This document shows, in pieces, positions 1 through 5,639 of a stretch of DNA of 5,670 nucleotides; the stretch's first letter is position 1, and each line of letters opens with the position of its first letter. Position numbers and translations under genes: made by a program. This stretch comes from Caryophanales bacterium (GTDB lineage: Bacteria; Bacillota_I; Bacilli_A; RF39; UBA660). The notes beneath the pieces are model-generated. The model was not told where the DNA came from. It saw only the letters and a list, made by a program, of their open reading frames with translations, and made no database searches. The stretch is from contig JAEEKO010000065.1 in the NCBI GenBank assembly GCA_016282415.1, forward strand, positions 1 to 5,670. The letters are read 5' to 3'.

Positions 1-101
1 AAACTATAATCATTACTTGACTTCGTTTTGAGCAACTTAATTATTTGGGGAATAGTTTCAATATAACTTAAAACATAGTAAATAGTACAAAATATTGCCA
101 T
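1..101 (-). CDS. PQ-loop (SemiSWEET-like) membrane protein, N-terminal fragment
   Basis: This is an open frame that starts at ATG (99-101) and runs off the left edge after 33 complete codons. The start follows a good Shine-Dalgarno (AGGTGA, 6-nt spacer) that overlaps the stop codon of the upstream deacylase gene. The visible protein begins with a hydrophobic segment (MAIFCTIYYVLSYI) followed by TIPQIIKLLKTKSSNDYS. The Pro-Gln pair (residues 18-19), the short basic run and the following KTKSS are the hallmark of a PQ-loop repeat at the end of a first membrane helix. Known family members include bacterial SemiSWEET sugar transporters and other small three-helix membrane proteins. The remaining helices, the size and the substrate lie outside the window. 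It is probably co-transcribed with the amidase and deacylase genes (11-bp gap). The family call rests on one motif; the reading frame itself is well supported. Confidence 0.75.
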   Translation of the reverse strand, partial: MAIFCTIYYVLSYIETIPQIIKLLKTKSSNDYS

Positions 102-107
102 AAAATT

Positions 108-113
108 TCACCT
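108..113 (-). promoter_or_regulatory. Ribosome binding site of the PQ-loop gene
   Basis: AGGTGA on the minus strand lies 6 nt before the ATG at 101. It shares its first base with the TGA stop of the deacylase gene, which suggests translational coupling. A nearer ATG at 114-116 overlaps that stop but meets an in-frame TGA two codons later, so it is not the start. Confidence 0.75.
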
Positions 114-658
114 CATTGTTCAATTCTTAAATCATCTAAGATCTCTGCATTATTTAATCTTAATAAAAACTTACTCGGAAAAGCTATTTTTGATTTTTGT
201 AATCCACTACCACATATAATTCTATCTGCTTCAAGGATTATAGGATCAATATATATCTTCCAATCTTTTGGTAATCCCACTGGATTGATACTTCCATACT
301 CCATAGTAGTTTTTTCTAAAACATAATCTAATGGTGCTACAGAAACCATTCTGGAATTAGTTTGTTTTCTTACAGTCTTAGACATATTGTACTTACATCC
401 AGTTGGTACCAATAGTGCTGCATAATTAACACTATCACCACGTTTACATTCGCAAATCAAGCAATTAACTCCCATCATATTCTTAATATCATAGTGTTCA
501 AATAATTTAACGCCATCCATATATTCAGAATTAATTTCTGCAACTTGAAACAGTTTTCTTTCTTCATCATTAAATAAAGAAATAATACAGTCATAAGTAC
601 TCCTAGAAACTAATTCTTTATTATCAACAACATTTTTAAAATCAAGTGTTTCTTTCAT
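113..658 (-). CDS. YbaK/EbsC-family aminoacyl-tRNA deacylase (editing domain protein)
   Basis: This encodes a 181-residue single-domain protein of the YbaK/ProRS-editing superfamily. Those are cytoplasmic enzymes that hydrolyse mischarged aminoacyl-tRNA (for example Cys- or Ala-tRNAPro) in trans. Residues 119-130 read MEYGSINPVGLP, which contains the family GXXXP motif (G122-P126). They are followed by DW and the ICGSGLQKSK segment (about 148-157). The order NCLI(C), YAALLV, MVSVAPLDYVLE, MEYG.I.P.GLP, GSG..KSK matches a stand-alone subfamily common in Firmicutes and Actinobacteria. The substrate cannot be read from sequence, and I could not place the classical YbaK catalytic lysine without an alignment. 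ATG at 658 is chosen because AAGGAG lies 7 nt upstream; a longer frame opening at 679 would place that site inside the gene. The amidase gene ends 21 bp upstream, so this is the second gene of that unit. The stop is TGA. Confidence 0.85.
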   Translation of the reverse strand: MKETLDFKNVVDNKELVSRSTYDCIISLFNDEERKLFQVAEINSEYMDGVKLFEHYDIKNMMGVNCLICECKRGDSVNYAALLVPTGCKYNMSKTVRKQTNSRMVSVAPLDYVLEKTTMEYGSINPVGLPKDWKIYIDPIILEADRIICGSGLQKSKIAFPSKFLLRLNNAEILDDLRIEQ

Positions 659-665
659 AAGTAAA

Positions 666-671
666 CTCCTT
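666..671 (-). promoter_or_regulatory. Ribosome binding site deciding the deacylase start
   Basis: AAGGAG lies 7 nt before the ATG at 656-658. It fixes that ATG as the start in preference to the in-frame ATG at 677-679, which has no such site and abuts the stop of the amidase gene. Confidence 0.85.
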
Positions 672-679
672 AAAAACAT

Positions 680-1696
680 TTAATTATTATTTTTTAATTC
701 ATTAATAATTGTTCCAAATGGAAATTCTTTACCAGGGCATTTAGTTCGAACAATTGGATTAACATCACTATGTCCAATTATATGGTCACAATCAATTATA
801 AAATCATAGTTATATTTATCCTTTAAGTATTTAATAATATCTTTCATTACACCAACGGTTGCAGCAATTTGTTCATTAGTTAAACTACCATCAAAACTTT
901 CGTGTTCAATAGAAAATGTATAGTAATTAGCATTATCAATAATATTAGATATTATTGAAGATTTAGCAAATTTATAGTAAATATCACTTTCTTCATTTAA
1001 CGATGTTCCGTTAGCCCAAGCAGAATCATCTAATGATATAACTTGTTTAACATGACCATCTCTTCTAATAACATAATGTGCTGAAACCTCCGATGTTTCA
1101 TCATAGAATCTTTTAATTGCAGCACCATAAGTATTATTAATATGACAAACTATCATATTAGGAATATGACCATTTCGACCTTTAAAACAGTTATTACTAA
1201 ATCCAGGATAGTCAATTTCATAATCTTCTTGATAAATGATTTTATCTAATACAGAAGCGAAACTATCTTCGTTAACTTCAACCTTTAAGTAATCTTCTAA
1301 CAACCCTTTAACTCGATTAAATATATCAATATTATGTTTCTTTAAAACATTAAAGAAATAATAAACGGCTTTTACAATATAACGATTATCATTTAATTCA
1401 AAAATTTTATTAATTATTTTTATTCTTGCTTCATCATCTAAATAATCAACATCATATAAAATATTATATAAATAACTAGGAGCATCGCAATTTTCAATGA
1501 TGAAATTAAGATACTTTTCATACTCTTCTATTTCAAATGATCTTAATAAAAAATGAATATATCTTAAATTGCCAGTTTCTAATAATTTATTACTTACAGT
1601 TTCTAAATCTTTTCCGTTATTTAAGTATAAATATAAATACAAAGTTCTGGCATCATTGCATTCGTTTATTGAAATGTTTTTAATACTATCTATCAT
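680..1696 (-). CDS. N-acetylmuramoyl-L-alanine amidase (Amidase_2/PGRP fold) with N-terminal helical repeats
   Basis: The 338-residue protein has two parts. The C-terminal part (about 170-338) is a zinc amidase that cleaves the bond between N-acetylmuramic acid and L-alanine in peptidoglycan or muropeptides. It keeps the T7-lysozyme-type set: zinc ligands H185 (IVCH), H309 (IIGHSDVNP) and C320 (TKCPG), and catalytic Y208 (AHYVIRRDG) and K319. It also keeps the family motifs SAWANG and FSIEHES. The N-terminal part (about 10-165) shows degenerate helical repeats beginning near D15, N43, D71 and D103 (DARTLYLYL, NLRYIHFLL, DAPSYLYNIL, DNRYIVKAV), with a 28-32-residue period. There is no signal peptide or membrane segment, so it is either cytoplasmic (muropeptide recycling) or released some other way, as endolysins are. 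ATG 1696 is chosen because the SD GGAG is 7 nt upstream; the in-frame TTG at 1714 overlaps the -10 box. It is the first gene of unit C. The amidase call is firm; substrate and location are inferred. Confidence 0.92.
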   Translation of the reverse strand: MIDSIKNISINECNDARTLYLYLYLNNGKDLETVSNKLLETGNLRYIHFLLRSFEIEEYEKYLNFIIENCDAPSYLYNILYDVDYLDDEARIKIINKIFELNDNRYIVKAVYYFFNVLKKHNIDIFNRVKGLLEDYLKVEVNEDSFASVLDKIIYQEDYEIDYPGFSNNCFKGRNGHIPNMIVCHINNTYGAAIKRFYDETSEVSAHYVIRRDGHVKQVISLDDSAWANGTSLNEESDIYYKFAKSSIISNIIDNANYYTFSIEHESFDGSLTNEQIAATVGVMKDIIKYLKDKYNYDFIIDCDHIIGHSDVNPIVRTKCPGKEFPFGTIINELKNNN

Positions 1697-1713
1697 AATC
1701 CCACTCCACTTCA

Positions 1714-1722
1714 ATTATAGCA
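1714..1722 (-). promoter_or_regulatory. Extended -10 promoter of the amidase unit
   Basis: The minus strand reads TGCTATAAT: a perfect -10 hexamer (1714-1719) with the TG extension (1721-1722). No convincing -35 box is found at 16-18 bp. Transcription should start near 1707, giving a leader of about 11 nt (GGAGTGGGATT) with the SD at its very 5' end. The promoter is separated by one base from the T-run of the preceding terminator. Confidence 0.75.
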
Positions 1723-1723
1723 T

Positions 1724-1759
1724 AAAAAAAGACGAAATTATCTATTATTTCATCTTTTT
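1724..1759 (-). terminator. Rho-independent terminator of the unit B gene
   Basis: On the minus strand AAAAAGATGAAAT (1759-1747) pairs with ATTTCGTCTTTTT (1738-1726) as a 13-bp stem with one U-G wobble and an 8-nt loop. The seven T of 1730-1724 form the tail. On the opposite strand the wobble becomes an A/C mismatch, so the hairpin favours minus-strand transcripts. The last codons and TGA stop (1750-1752) of the upstream gene lie inside the stem. Confidence 0.8.
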
Positions 1760-2430
1760 AAAAAGTCAAAAAATCCTCTACGTTGAGATTTAACATATAA
1801 TCGTGTTTGTTCACGGAAAAGATCAGTATTATTGGCATAATACTCTCTTATTTTTTCATATAAATCTATATCTTTTAATAGCCTTGCAACTTTTTTTAGA
1901 TCCATATCATGTTGCTTAGCGATTTGATATACCATTTCATAATATATATCCGCGTATGAATAATCTAAATATGAAAGTCCTTCTCCGTCCAAGCTAAATT
2001 CTTTAATTATTGGTTCATTAAATTTCTTATTATCATCATCATTGAGTCTATTTTCAGTATAATAAGCATATAATTCAGGTAAAACACGGTATAAATATTC
2101 TTTTTTAAAATCTTCTTTCTTAACAATTACTTCAGGAAGTGGCATATAGTAGCCATATAACTTTTTATTACGCATCGTTTTAACATTGCCATAAAAGCCA
2201 AAACCTTTACCAGCAATTAATTCATCGGGAATAACATATTGTCCAACAAAGTGATACCCTTTATTTTTTCTAAAGTATTCAGCATGATTACCAAACATAA
2301 AAAAGTGCTTATAAGAAACACCTTTTTCATATTCTAAGGTGTTTTCACCTTTAACTATTGCAGTATCATATTCTTGATCATGAATCATGGCCATTAATTC
2401 GCCTTGAGTTATACATCTATATACAATCAT
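1750..2430 (-). CDS. Uncharacterised 226-residue protein
   Basis: I do not recognise an established family. The N-terminal half (1-115) looks like a compact alpha/beta domain. It has MIVYRCITQGEL at the start (R5), KHFFMFGNHAEYF (41-53), GQYVIPDELI (63-72), a glycine/aromatic run GKGFGFYGNV (74-83), and MPLPEVIVKKEDF (96-108). The order early YR, HFF...HA, Y.IP..LI, G.GFY, PE.IV loosely recalls ADP-ribosyltransferase-like toxin or modifier domains, but this is only an impression and no R-S-E triad can be assigned. The C-terminal half (about 116-226) is charged and tyrosine-rich, probably helical, and ends in a basic RRGFFDFLKR tail. There is no signal peptide or membrane helix, so it is probably cytoplasmic. 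ATG 2430 follows GAGGGG with a 6-nt spacer. The gene stands alone between its own promoter and terminator, so its neighbours give no hint of function. It is full length, with a TGA stop. Confidence 0.85.
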   Translation of the reverse strand: MIVYRCITQGELMAMIHDQEYDTAIVKGENTLEYEKGVSYKHFFMFGNHAEYFRKNKGYHFVGQYVIPDELIAGKGFGFYGNVKTMRNKKLYGYYMPLPEVIVKKEDFKKEYLYRVLPELYAYYTENRLNDDDNKKFNEPIIKEFSLDGEGLSYLDYSYADIYYEMVYQIAKQHDMDLKKVARLLKDIDLYEKIREYYANNTDLFREQTRLYVKSQRRGFFDFLKR

Positions 2431-2456
2431 AACAATCCCCTCTGAAATTGATTGTT
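2431..2456. repeat. 7-bp inverted repeat in the unit B leader
   Basis: AACAATC (2431-2437) and GATTGTT (2450-2456) are perfect inverted copies separated by 12 bp. One arm lies between the -10 box and the expected transcription start; the other covers the region between the SD and the ATG. As DNA it could be an operator; as RNA only part would be transcribed. It may be chance in AT-rich sequence. Confidence 0.4.
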
Positions 2457-2485
2457 ATTTTATCATCCAAACATTATTTTGGCAA
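2457..2485 (-). promoter_or_regulatory. Promoter of the uncharacterised unit B gene
   Basis: The minus strand has -35 TTGCCA (2480-2485), a 17-bp spacer, and -10 TAAAAT (2457-2462) preceded by TGA, an extended -10. This fits a vegetative sigma-A promoter. Transcription should start near 2450, about 20 nt before the ATG. The -35 box begins only a few bases after the T-tail of the peptidase terminator. Confidence 0.75.
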
Positions 2486-2488
2486 TAT

Positions 2489-2515
2489 AAAAACAGGATT
2501 TATATCCTGCTTTTT
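2489..2515 (-). terminator. Rho-independent terminator of the DHH-Nudix-M3 unit
   Basis: On the minus strand CAGGAT (2509-2504), loop ATAA, and ATCCTG (2499-2494) form a 6-bp stem. It is followed by TTTTT (2493-2489) and preceded by AAAAAG, which extends the stem with a G-U and A-U pairs. It starts 8 bp after the TAA of the peptidase gene. The flanking A and T runs mean it could also work for the other strand, but no plus-strand gene is seen. Confidence 0.85.
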
Positions 2516-2523
2516 CAATCAAT

Positions 2524-4209
2524 TTAGTTATTTTTATAATTATCTAGAATCTTTTTTAATTCAACTGATACTTCTTCAACAACTTTGTCATTAAATGGAT
2601 CTGGCATATTATATTTTTCAATTAATTTTTTAAATGAATAATATGATGCTACGCCACCTATTTCTTTAAATAAATCGATATCATTATTACATTTATTCCA
2701 AACTGATAAAGCTCCAAAGTATGATAAAGCATAATCAATAAAATAGAACGGATCTAAATAAATATGTGATTTACGATAAAAGTAACCACCAGTAGCTAAA
2801 TTAATATGACCACTATTAACATTAGATAAATGATACTTATTTGCAAGATCCATCCACATTTCTCTAAAATCTGTTTCTTTTAAATCTGTTTTTGAATATA
2901 TTTGTTGTTGAAATTCATCAACAAGACATATCTCTGGCAAGTTAGTAATTAAATTATATATTTTCATAAAGCAATATTTATTATAATCTTTTTCATTAAA
3001 TAAATTATCAATATGATTTAACATAATTAATTCCATACTATAGGAGAATATCTCTGCTACTGCTAAAATTGGATATTTTAACAATGATGAAACTAAATAC
3101 TTTTTATCTTCAACTGATGCACAATATTTTTGGAATGAATGACCCATTTCATGAGTTGTAGTTTGAACATCAAAATAGTTATCTTTATAATTACCAGTAA
3201 TAACTGGAACACAAGACTTAGCTAAATAATTCGTAATTGAGAATGATACTTTCTTATCACTTTGAATTAAGTCAATATAACCATTTTCTAACATTTGATT
3301 ATATAATTGTGATAATTCTGAATCAAAACTAAATGATTTTTTTAGTTCATTTAACAAATCAATACCATGATATTTTAATTCTGGCATTTCAGTAAAATAA
3401 ACCGTATCATAATATTCAACCTTACCAAATCCTAGCTCTTCTTTTTGCCACTCTTGTAATAAATCACATATTGGTAAGAAATACTTAATAATATTGTTAC
3501 GGAATTGGCTAATCTCCTTATATGAATAATCAAAACGTTTTAAATTATATAGACTATATTCAACATAATTATCAAAACCAAGTTTTTTAGCGATCTCATT
3601 TCTTACTGTTACTAATTCATATAAAATGTGATCATACTCCGTGTGATTTTGATAGTAAAAATCATTTACTGTATCATGAGCTTGTTTTCTTAATTCACGA
3701 TCTTTATTAGTAAAAAATCCCATTGTTGCACTAATTGTTTTTTCTTCATCATTAAAAATGACTTTAGTTTGATTTAAACGACGACATTGTGCCATTAAAT
3801 CTTTCTCTTTTTTTACTAAATCCGTAATTTCATTTGATGATATTCTAGCTTTATATTCAATAATTCTAAAGAAGTTTGATGGAATATAATTCATTAACTG
3901 GTCTTTATATTTAGAATTACCTAGTTCATCATAAAATGGTAAGAACAGTGCATCAAATTGCGATTTATAAGTATTCCAATAATCAATTTCAGCTTGATAA
4001 TACTCATCTTTATTATCACGCATATTTCGAATATCAGCATAATCATACATTTCTTCAATATAATTTTGAAGATCAATAATATTTTTTACAACACTAATGT
4101 ATTCTTCAAAATTATTAGTTTGATTTAACTGACTTAATAATACCGAAATATCTTTTTTAGTATTTTCAAAATCAATTCGTTCGTATTTTATTTCATTAAA
4201 ATTAATCAT
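2524..4209 (-). CDS. M3-family zinc oligoendopeptidase
   Basis: This encodes a 561-residue cytoplasmic metallopeptidase that cleaves short peptides. Zinc-site residues are visible: HEMGH at 353-357 (H353, E354, H357) with the third ligand probably E386 in AVAEIFSYSMEL. A C-terminal block SGHINLATGGYFYRKSHIYLDPFYFIDYA (in three parts: SGHINLATGG, YRKSHIYL, DPFYFIDYAL; about 466-495) is typical of M3 active-site and substrate-binding segments. The length and the pattern HSFQKY...AEIFSYSMEL fit the M3 oligoendopeptidase branch that is distinct from classical PepF, so no symbol is given. There is no signal peptide. Two ATG codons sit in tandem (4212 and 4209). The second is preferred because the SD AGG ends 7 nt before it, while the first directly abuts the AGGTGAT site. 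It is the last gene of unit A, 4 bp after the Nudix stop, and is followed by a terminator. It probably recycles peptides; the specificity is unknown. Confidence 0.93.
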   Translation of the reverse strand: MINFNEIKYERIDFENTKKDISVLLSQLNQTNNFEEYISVVKNIIDLQNYIEEMYDYADIRNMRDNKDEYYQAEIDYWNTYKSQFDALFLPFYDELGNSKYKDQLMNYIPSNFFRIIEYKARISSNEITDLVKKEKDLMAQCRRLNQTKVIFNDEEKTISATMGFFTNKDRELRKQAHDTVNDFYYQNHTEYDHILYELVTVRNEIAKKLGFDNYVEYSLYNLKRFDYSYKEISQFRNNIIKYFLPICDLLQEWQKEELGFGKVEYYDTVYFTEMPELKYHGIDLLNELKKSFSFDSELSQLYNQMLENGYIDLIQSDKKVSFSITNYLAKSCVPVITGNYKDNYFDVQTTTHEMGHSFQKYCASVEDKKYLVSSLLKYPILAVAEIFSYSMELIMLNHIDNLFNEKDYNKYCFMKIYNLITNLPEICLVDEFQQQIYSKTDLKETDFREMWMDLANKYHLSNVNSGHINLATGGYFYRKSHIYLDPFYFIDYALSYFGALSVWNKCNNDIDLFKEIGGVASYYSFKKLIEKYNMPDPFNDKVVEEVSVELKKILDNYKNN

Positions 4210-4212
4210 CAT

Positions 4213-4219
4213 ATCACCT
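4213..4219 (-). promoter_or_regulatory. Ribosome binding site of the M3 peptidase, inside the Nudix stop
   Basis: AGGTGAT on the minus strand contains the TGA stop of the Nudix gene (4214-4216). Spacing favours the second of two adjacent ATG codons (4207-4209). The overlap of stop and SD suggests that ribosomes ending the Nudix gene feed the peptidase start. Confidence 0.7.
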
Positions 4220-4711
4220 GTTTTTGTAATCTAATACCATTTTTACTAAAATATTATGAGAAGGATGCATTAACCCTTTTTCGATATAATCTTTAATTTC
4301 ATCAACGGTCATATATTTAACACTCTTTACTTCTTCAGGCTGAATTGTTAAGGTACTAATATCAACATCTTTTTTTAAATAATAAATAAACCTAATTCTT
4401 GAATCATCAACAATAAATCCTAGATCGGCGATATCTTCTTTTGAAATGTCTAACCCAATCTCTTCAAGAACTTCTCTTACAATGGTTTCATATGGAGTTT
4501 CACCATGAGCTATATGACCACCCACTGGCAAAAAACGGTTGCCGGTTTTTTTAGCTGATTCCTCAATTAAATAATAACCGGCATTATTCTCAATATAAAT
4601 TTGGGCAATTGCCATATATTCATTTTCAGCAAAAACATATTCTTCGTCATAACGATCAACCGTTTTTCCAGTTACTTCACCCTTATTATTATAAATATCT
4701 AATATTTCCAT
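4214..4711 (-). CDS. Nudix hydrolase
   Basis: This encodes a 165-residue protein with a perfect Nudix box, GX5EX7REUXEEXGU, at residues 65-87: G65, E71, R79, E80, E83, E84, G86. Nudix enzymes hydrolyse nucleoside diphosphates linked to another group, using Mg2+ or Mn2+ held by the box glutamates. The N-terminus LDIYNNKGEVTGKTVDR (4-20) resembles the leading strand of isopentenyl-diphosphate-isomerase-like and YfcD-like Nudix proteins. That resemblance alone does not define a substrate, and possible ones include oxidised nucleotides, ADP-ribose or a dinucleotide. ATG 4711 follows AAGGTGG at a short spacing. The gene lies 12 bp after the DHH gene and 4 bp before the peptidase start, so the three are almost certainly one transcript. 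The product has no signal or membrane segment. The family is certain; the substrate is unknown. Confidence 0.93.
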   Translation of the reverse strand: MEILDIYNNKGEVTGKTVDRYDEEYVFAENEYMAIAQIYIENNAGYYLIEESAKKTGNRFLPVGGHIAHGETPYETIVREVLEEIGLDISKEDIADLGFIVDDSRIRFIYYLKKDVDISTLTIQPEEVKSVKYMTVDEIKDYIEKGLMHPSHNILVKMVLDYKNR

Positions 4712-4723
4712 AATACCACCTTA

Positions 4724-5626
4724 CTAACTATTAATCGCTTTCTTCATTATTTCTTTGCGTAACATTGCCGGTTTAATAACCAAGTATTCATTCTTATCTT
4801 CACAACCTAGTAATGTTTTAATTCTTTCTTTATCTAATTCATCAGAGCATAAAATATAACTAGCATTATCTTCTAATGAAATAATATTTAATATCCATTC
4901 ATTTCCATAAGTATTCATAATATTATCAATGATTGTTTTCTTTAATAACAATTGTGAAGCATCCCATATCGTTAATTGTCCAAAAACTTCTGGTAGTAAA
5001 TTACTAATATGATCAATTTTAATATCATTGGCAATTGAACTTGTTAAGTCACTTTCAATAAATTTTTGACATTCACTGAAATAAACGGCTTGAAAACCAT
5101 GTTCATTGGTTATATTAGCTAACTTTTGATATGCTTTAATATCATCAACAGTGGTTATTTTGGCCGTAAAATTAAGAGTGTTATCTAAAATAGCTGCCAT
5201 TAATAATTTAGCAATGTCTGGATTAATACTACTCAATAATCCGGCAGCTTCGTACTTTTTAACAATAATAGTTGCTACTGCTCCAATTGGTTTTATTATG
5301 GCATTATTTCCTAATTTATCAATCCAATATTCTTCATATCCAGGATGATGATCAATAATTTCAATAATGTTCGTTTCATTAACAAAGGTTGGAAAAAATG
5401 CTTTATTGGATAAATCTAAAATAATTATTGGATCAGTTTTGCTTACCTCATAACTATCAATACTAAAAGGAAGCTCTTTTAAACTATTAGTAACACTATA
5501 ATTCAACTTAGCATCACTAACAAATACTGCTTCTTTATTATTCATCTTTAATAATTCACGGTATGCAATAGCACTAGCATAACCATCAATATCAATATAA
5601 TTTTTACCTACTGTTAATACTATCAC
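4724..5626 (-). CDS. DHH/DHHA2 phosphoesterase, manganese-dependent pyrophosphatase-like
   Basis: The 300-residue protein has the two-domain layout of family II (Mn2+) inorganic pyrophosphatases and related exopolyphosphatase-like enzymes. In the DHH domain the metal-binding motifs are D12 and D14 (YIDIDGYASAIAY), D71 (IILDLSN), D92-H93-H94 (IIDHHPG) and D148 (AAILDNT), with the P-I-G-A-V-A-T-I segment at 113-120. The smaller C-terminal DHHA2-like domain (about 195-300) ends in PAMLRKE (286-292), where R290-K291 may match the SRK substrate motif of pyrophosphatases. The first motif differs: true family II enzymes have HxNPDxD, but here K8 stands where the metal-binding His would be. The substrate may therefore not be pyrophosphate, and no symbol is given. 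The start is GTG at 5624-5626, fixed by AGGAGG 7 nt upstream. It is the first visible gene of unit A and ends in TAG. It probably acts in the cytoplasm. Confidence 0.88.
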   Translation of the reverse strand: MIVLTVGKNYIDIDGYASAIAYRELLKMNNKEAVFVSDAKLNYSVTNSLKELPFSIDSYEVSKTDPIIILDLSNKAFFPTFVNETNIIEIIDHHPGYEEYWIDKLGNNAIIKPIGAVATIIVKKYEAAGLLSSINPDIAKLLMAAILDNTLNFTAKITTVDDIKAYQKLANITNEHGFQAVYFSECQKFIESDLTSSIANDIKIDHISNLLPEVFGQLTIWDASQLLLKKTIIDNIMNTYGNEWILNIISLEDNASYILCSDELDKERIKTLLGCEDKNEYLVIKPAMLRKEIMKKAINS

Positions 5627-5633
5627 GCAAAAT

Positions 5634-5639
5634 CCTCCT
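5634..5639 (-). promoter_or_regulatory. Strong ribosome binding site fixing a GTG start
   Basis: AGGAGG lies 7 nt before GTG (5624-5626), the strongest such site in the window, and no ATG is better placed. The remaining bases to 5670 show no clear promoter. Two minus-strand frames there end in stops (TAA at 5642-5644, TAG at 5646-5648) and either could be the tail of an upstream gene in the same operon. Confidence 0.85.

Noticed and set aside
1620..1650. Short tandem TTTATA-like repeat coding LYLYLYL in the amidase
   Set aside because: It has only about three imperfect units inside an intact helical segment. This is ordinary for AT-rich coding sequence and shows no sign of phase variation.
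1697..1714. Longer amidase start at TTG 1714 (six extra residues)
   Set aside because: The TTG overlaps the -10 hexamer and has no SD, while ATG 1696 has GGAG at a 7-nt spacing.
1569..1793. Plus-strand open frame of 74 codons
   Set aside because: It is antisense to the amidase start and runs through the terminator and promoter region. The protein is low-complexity (YKYKYK) and has no family features.
5151..5348. Plus-strand open frame of 65 codons
   Set aside because: It lies entirely antisense within the DHH gene. The hydrophobic look is the mirror of the conserved core of that gene, and no convincing SD is seen.
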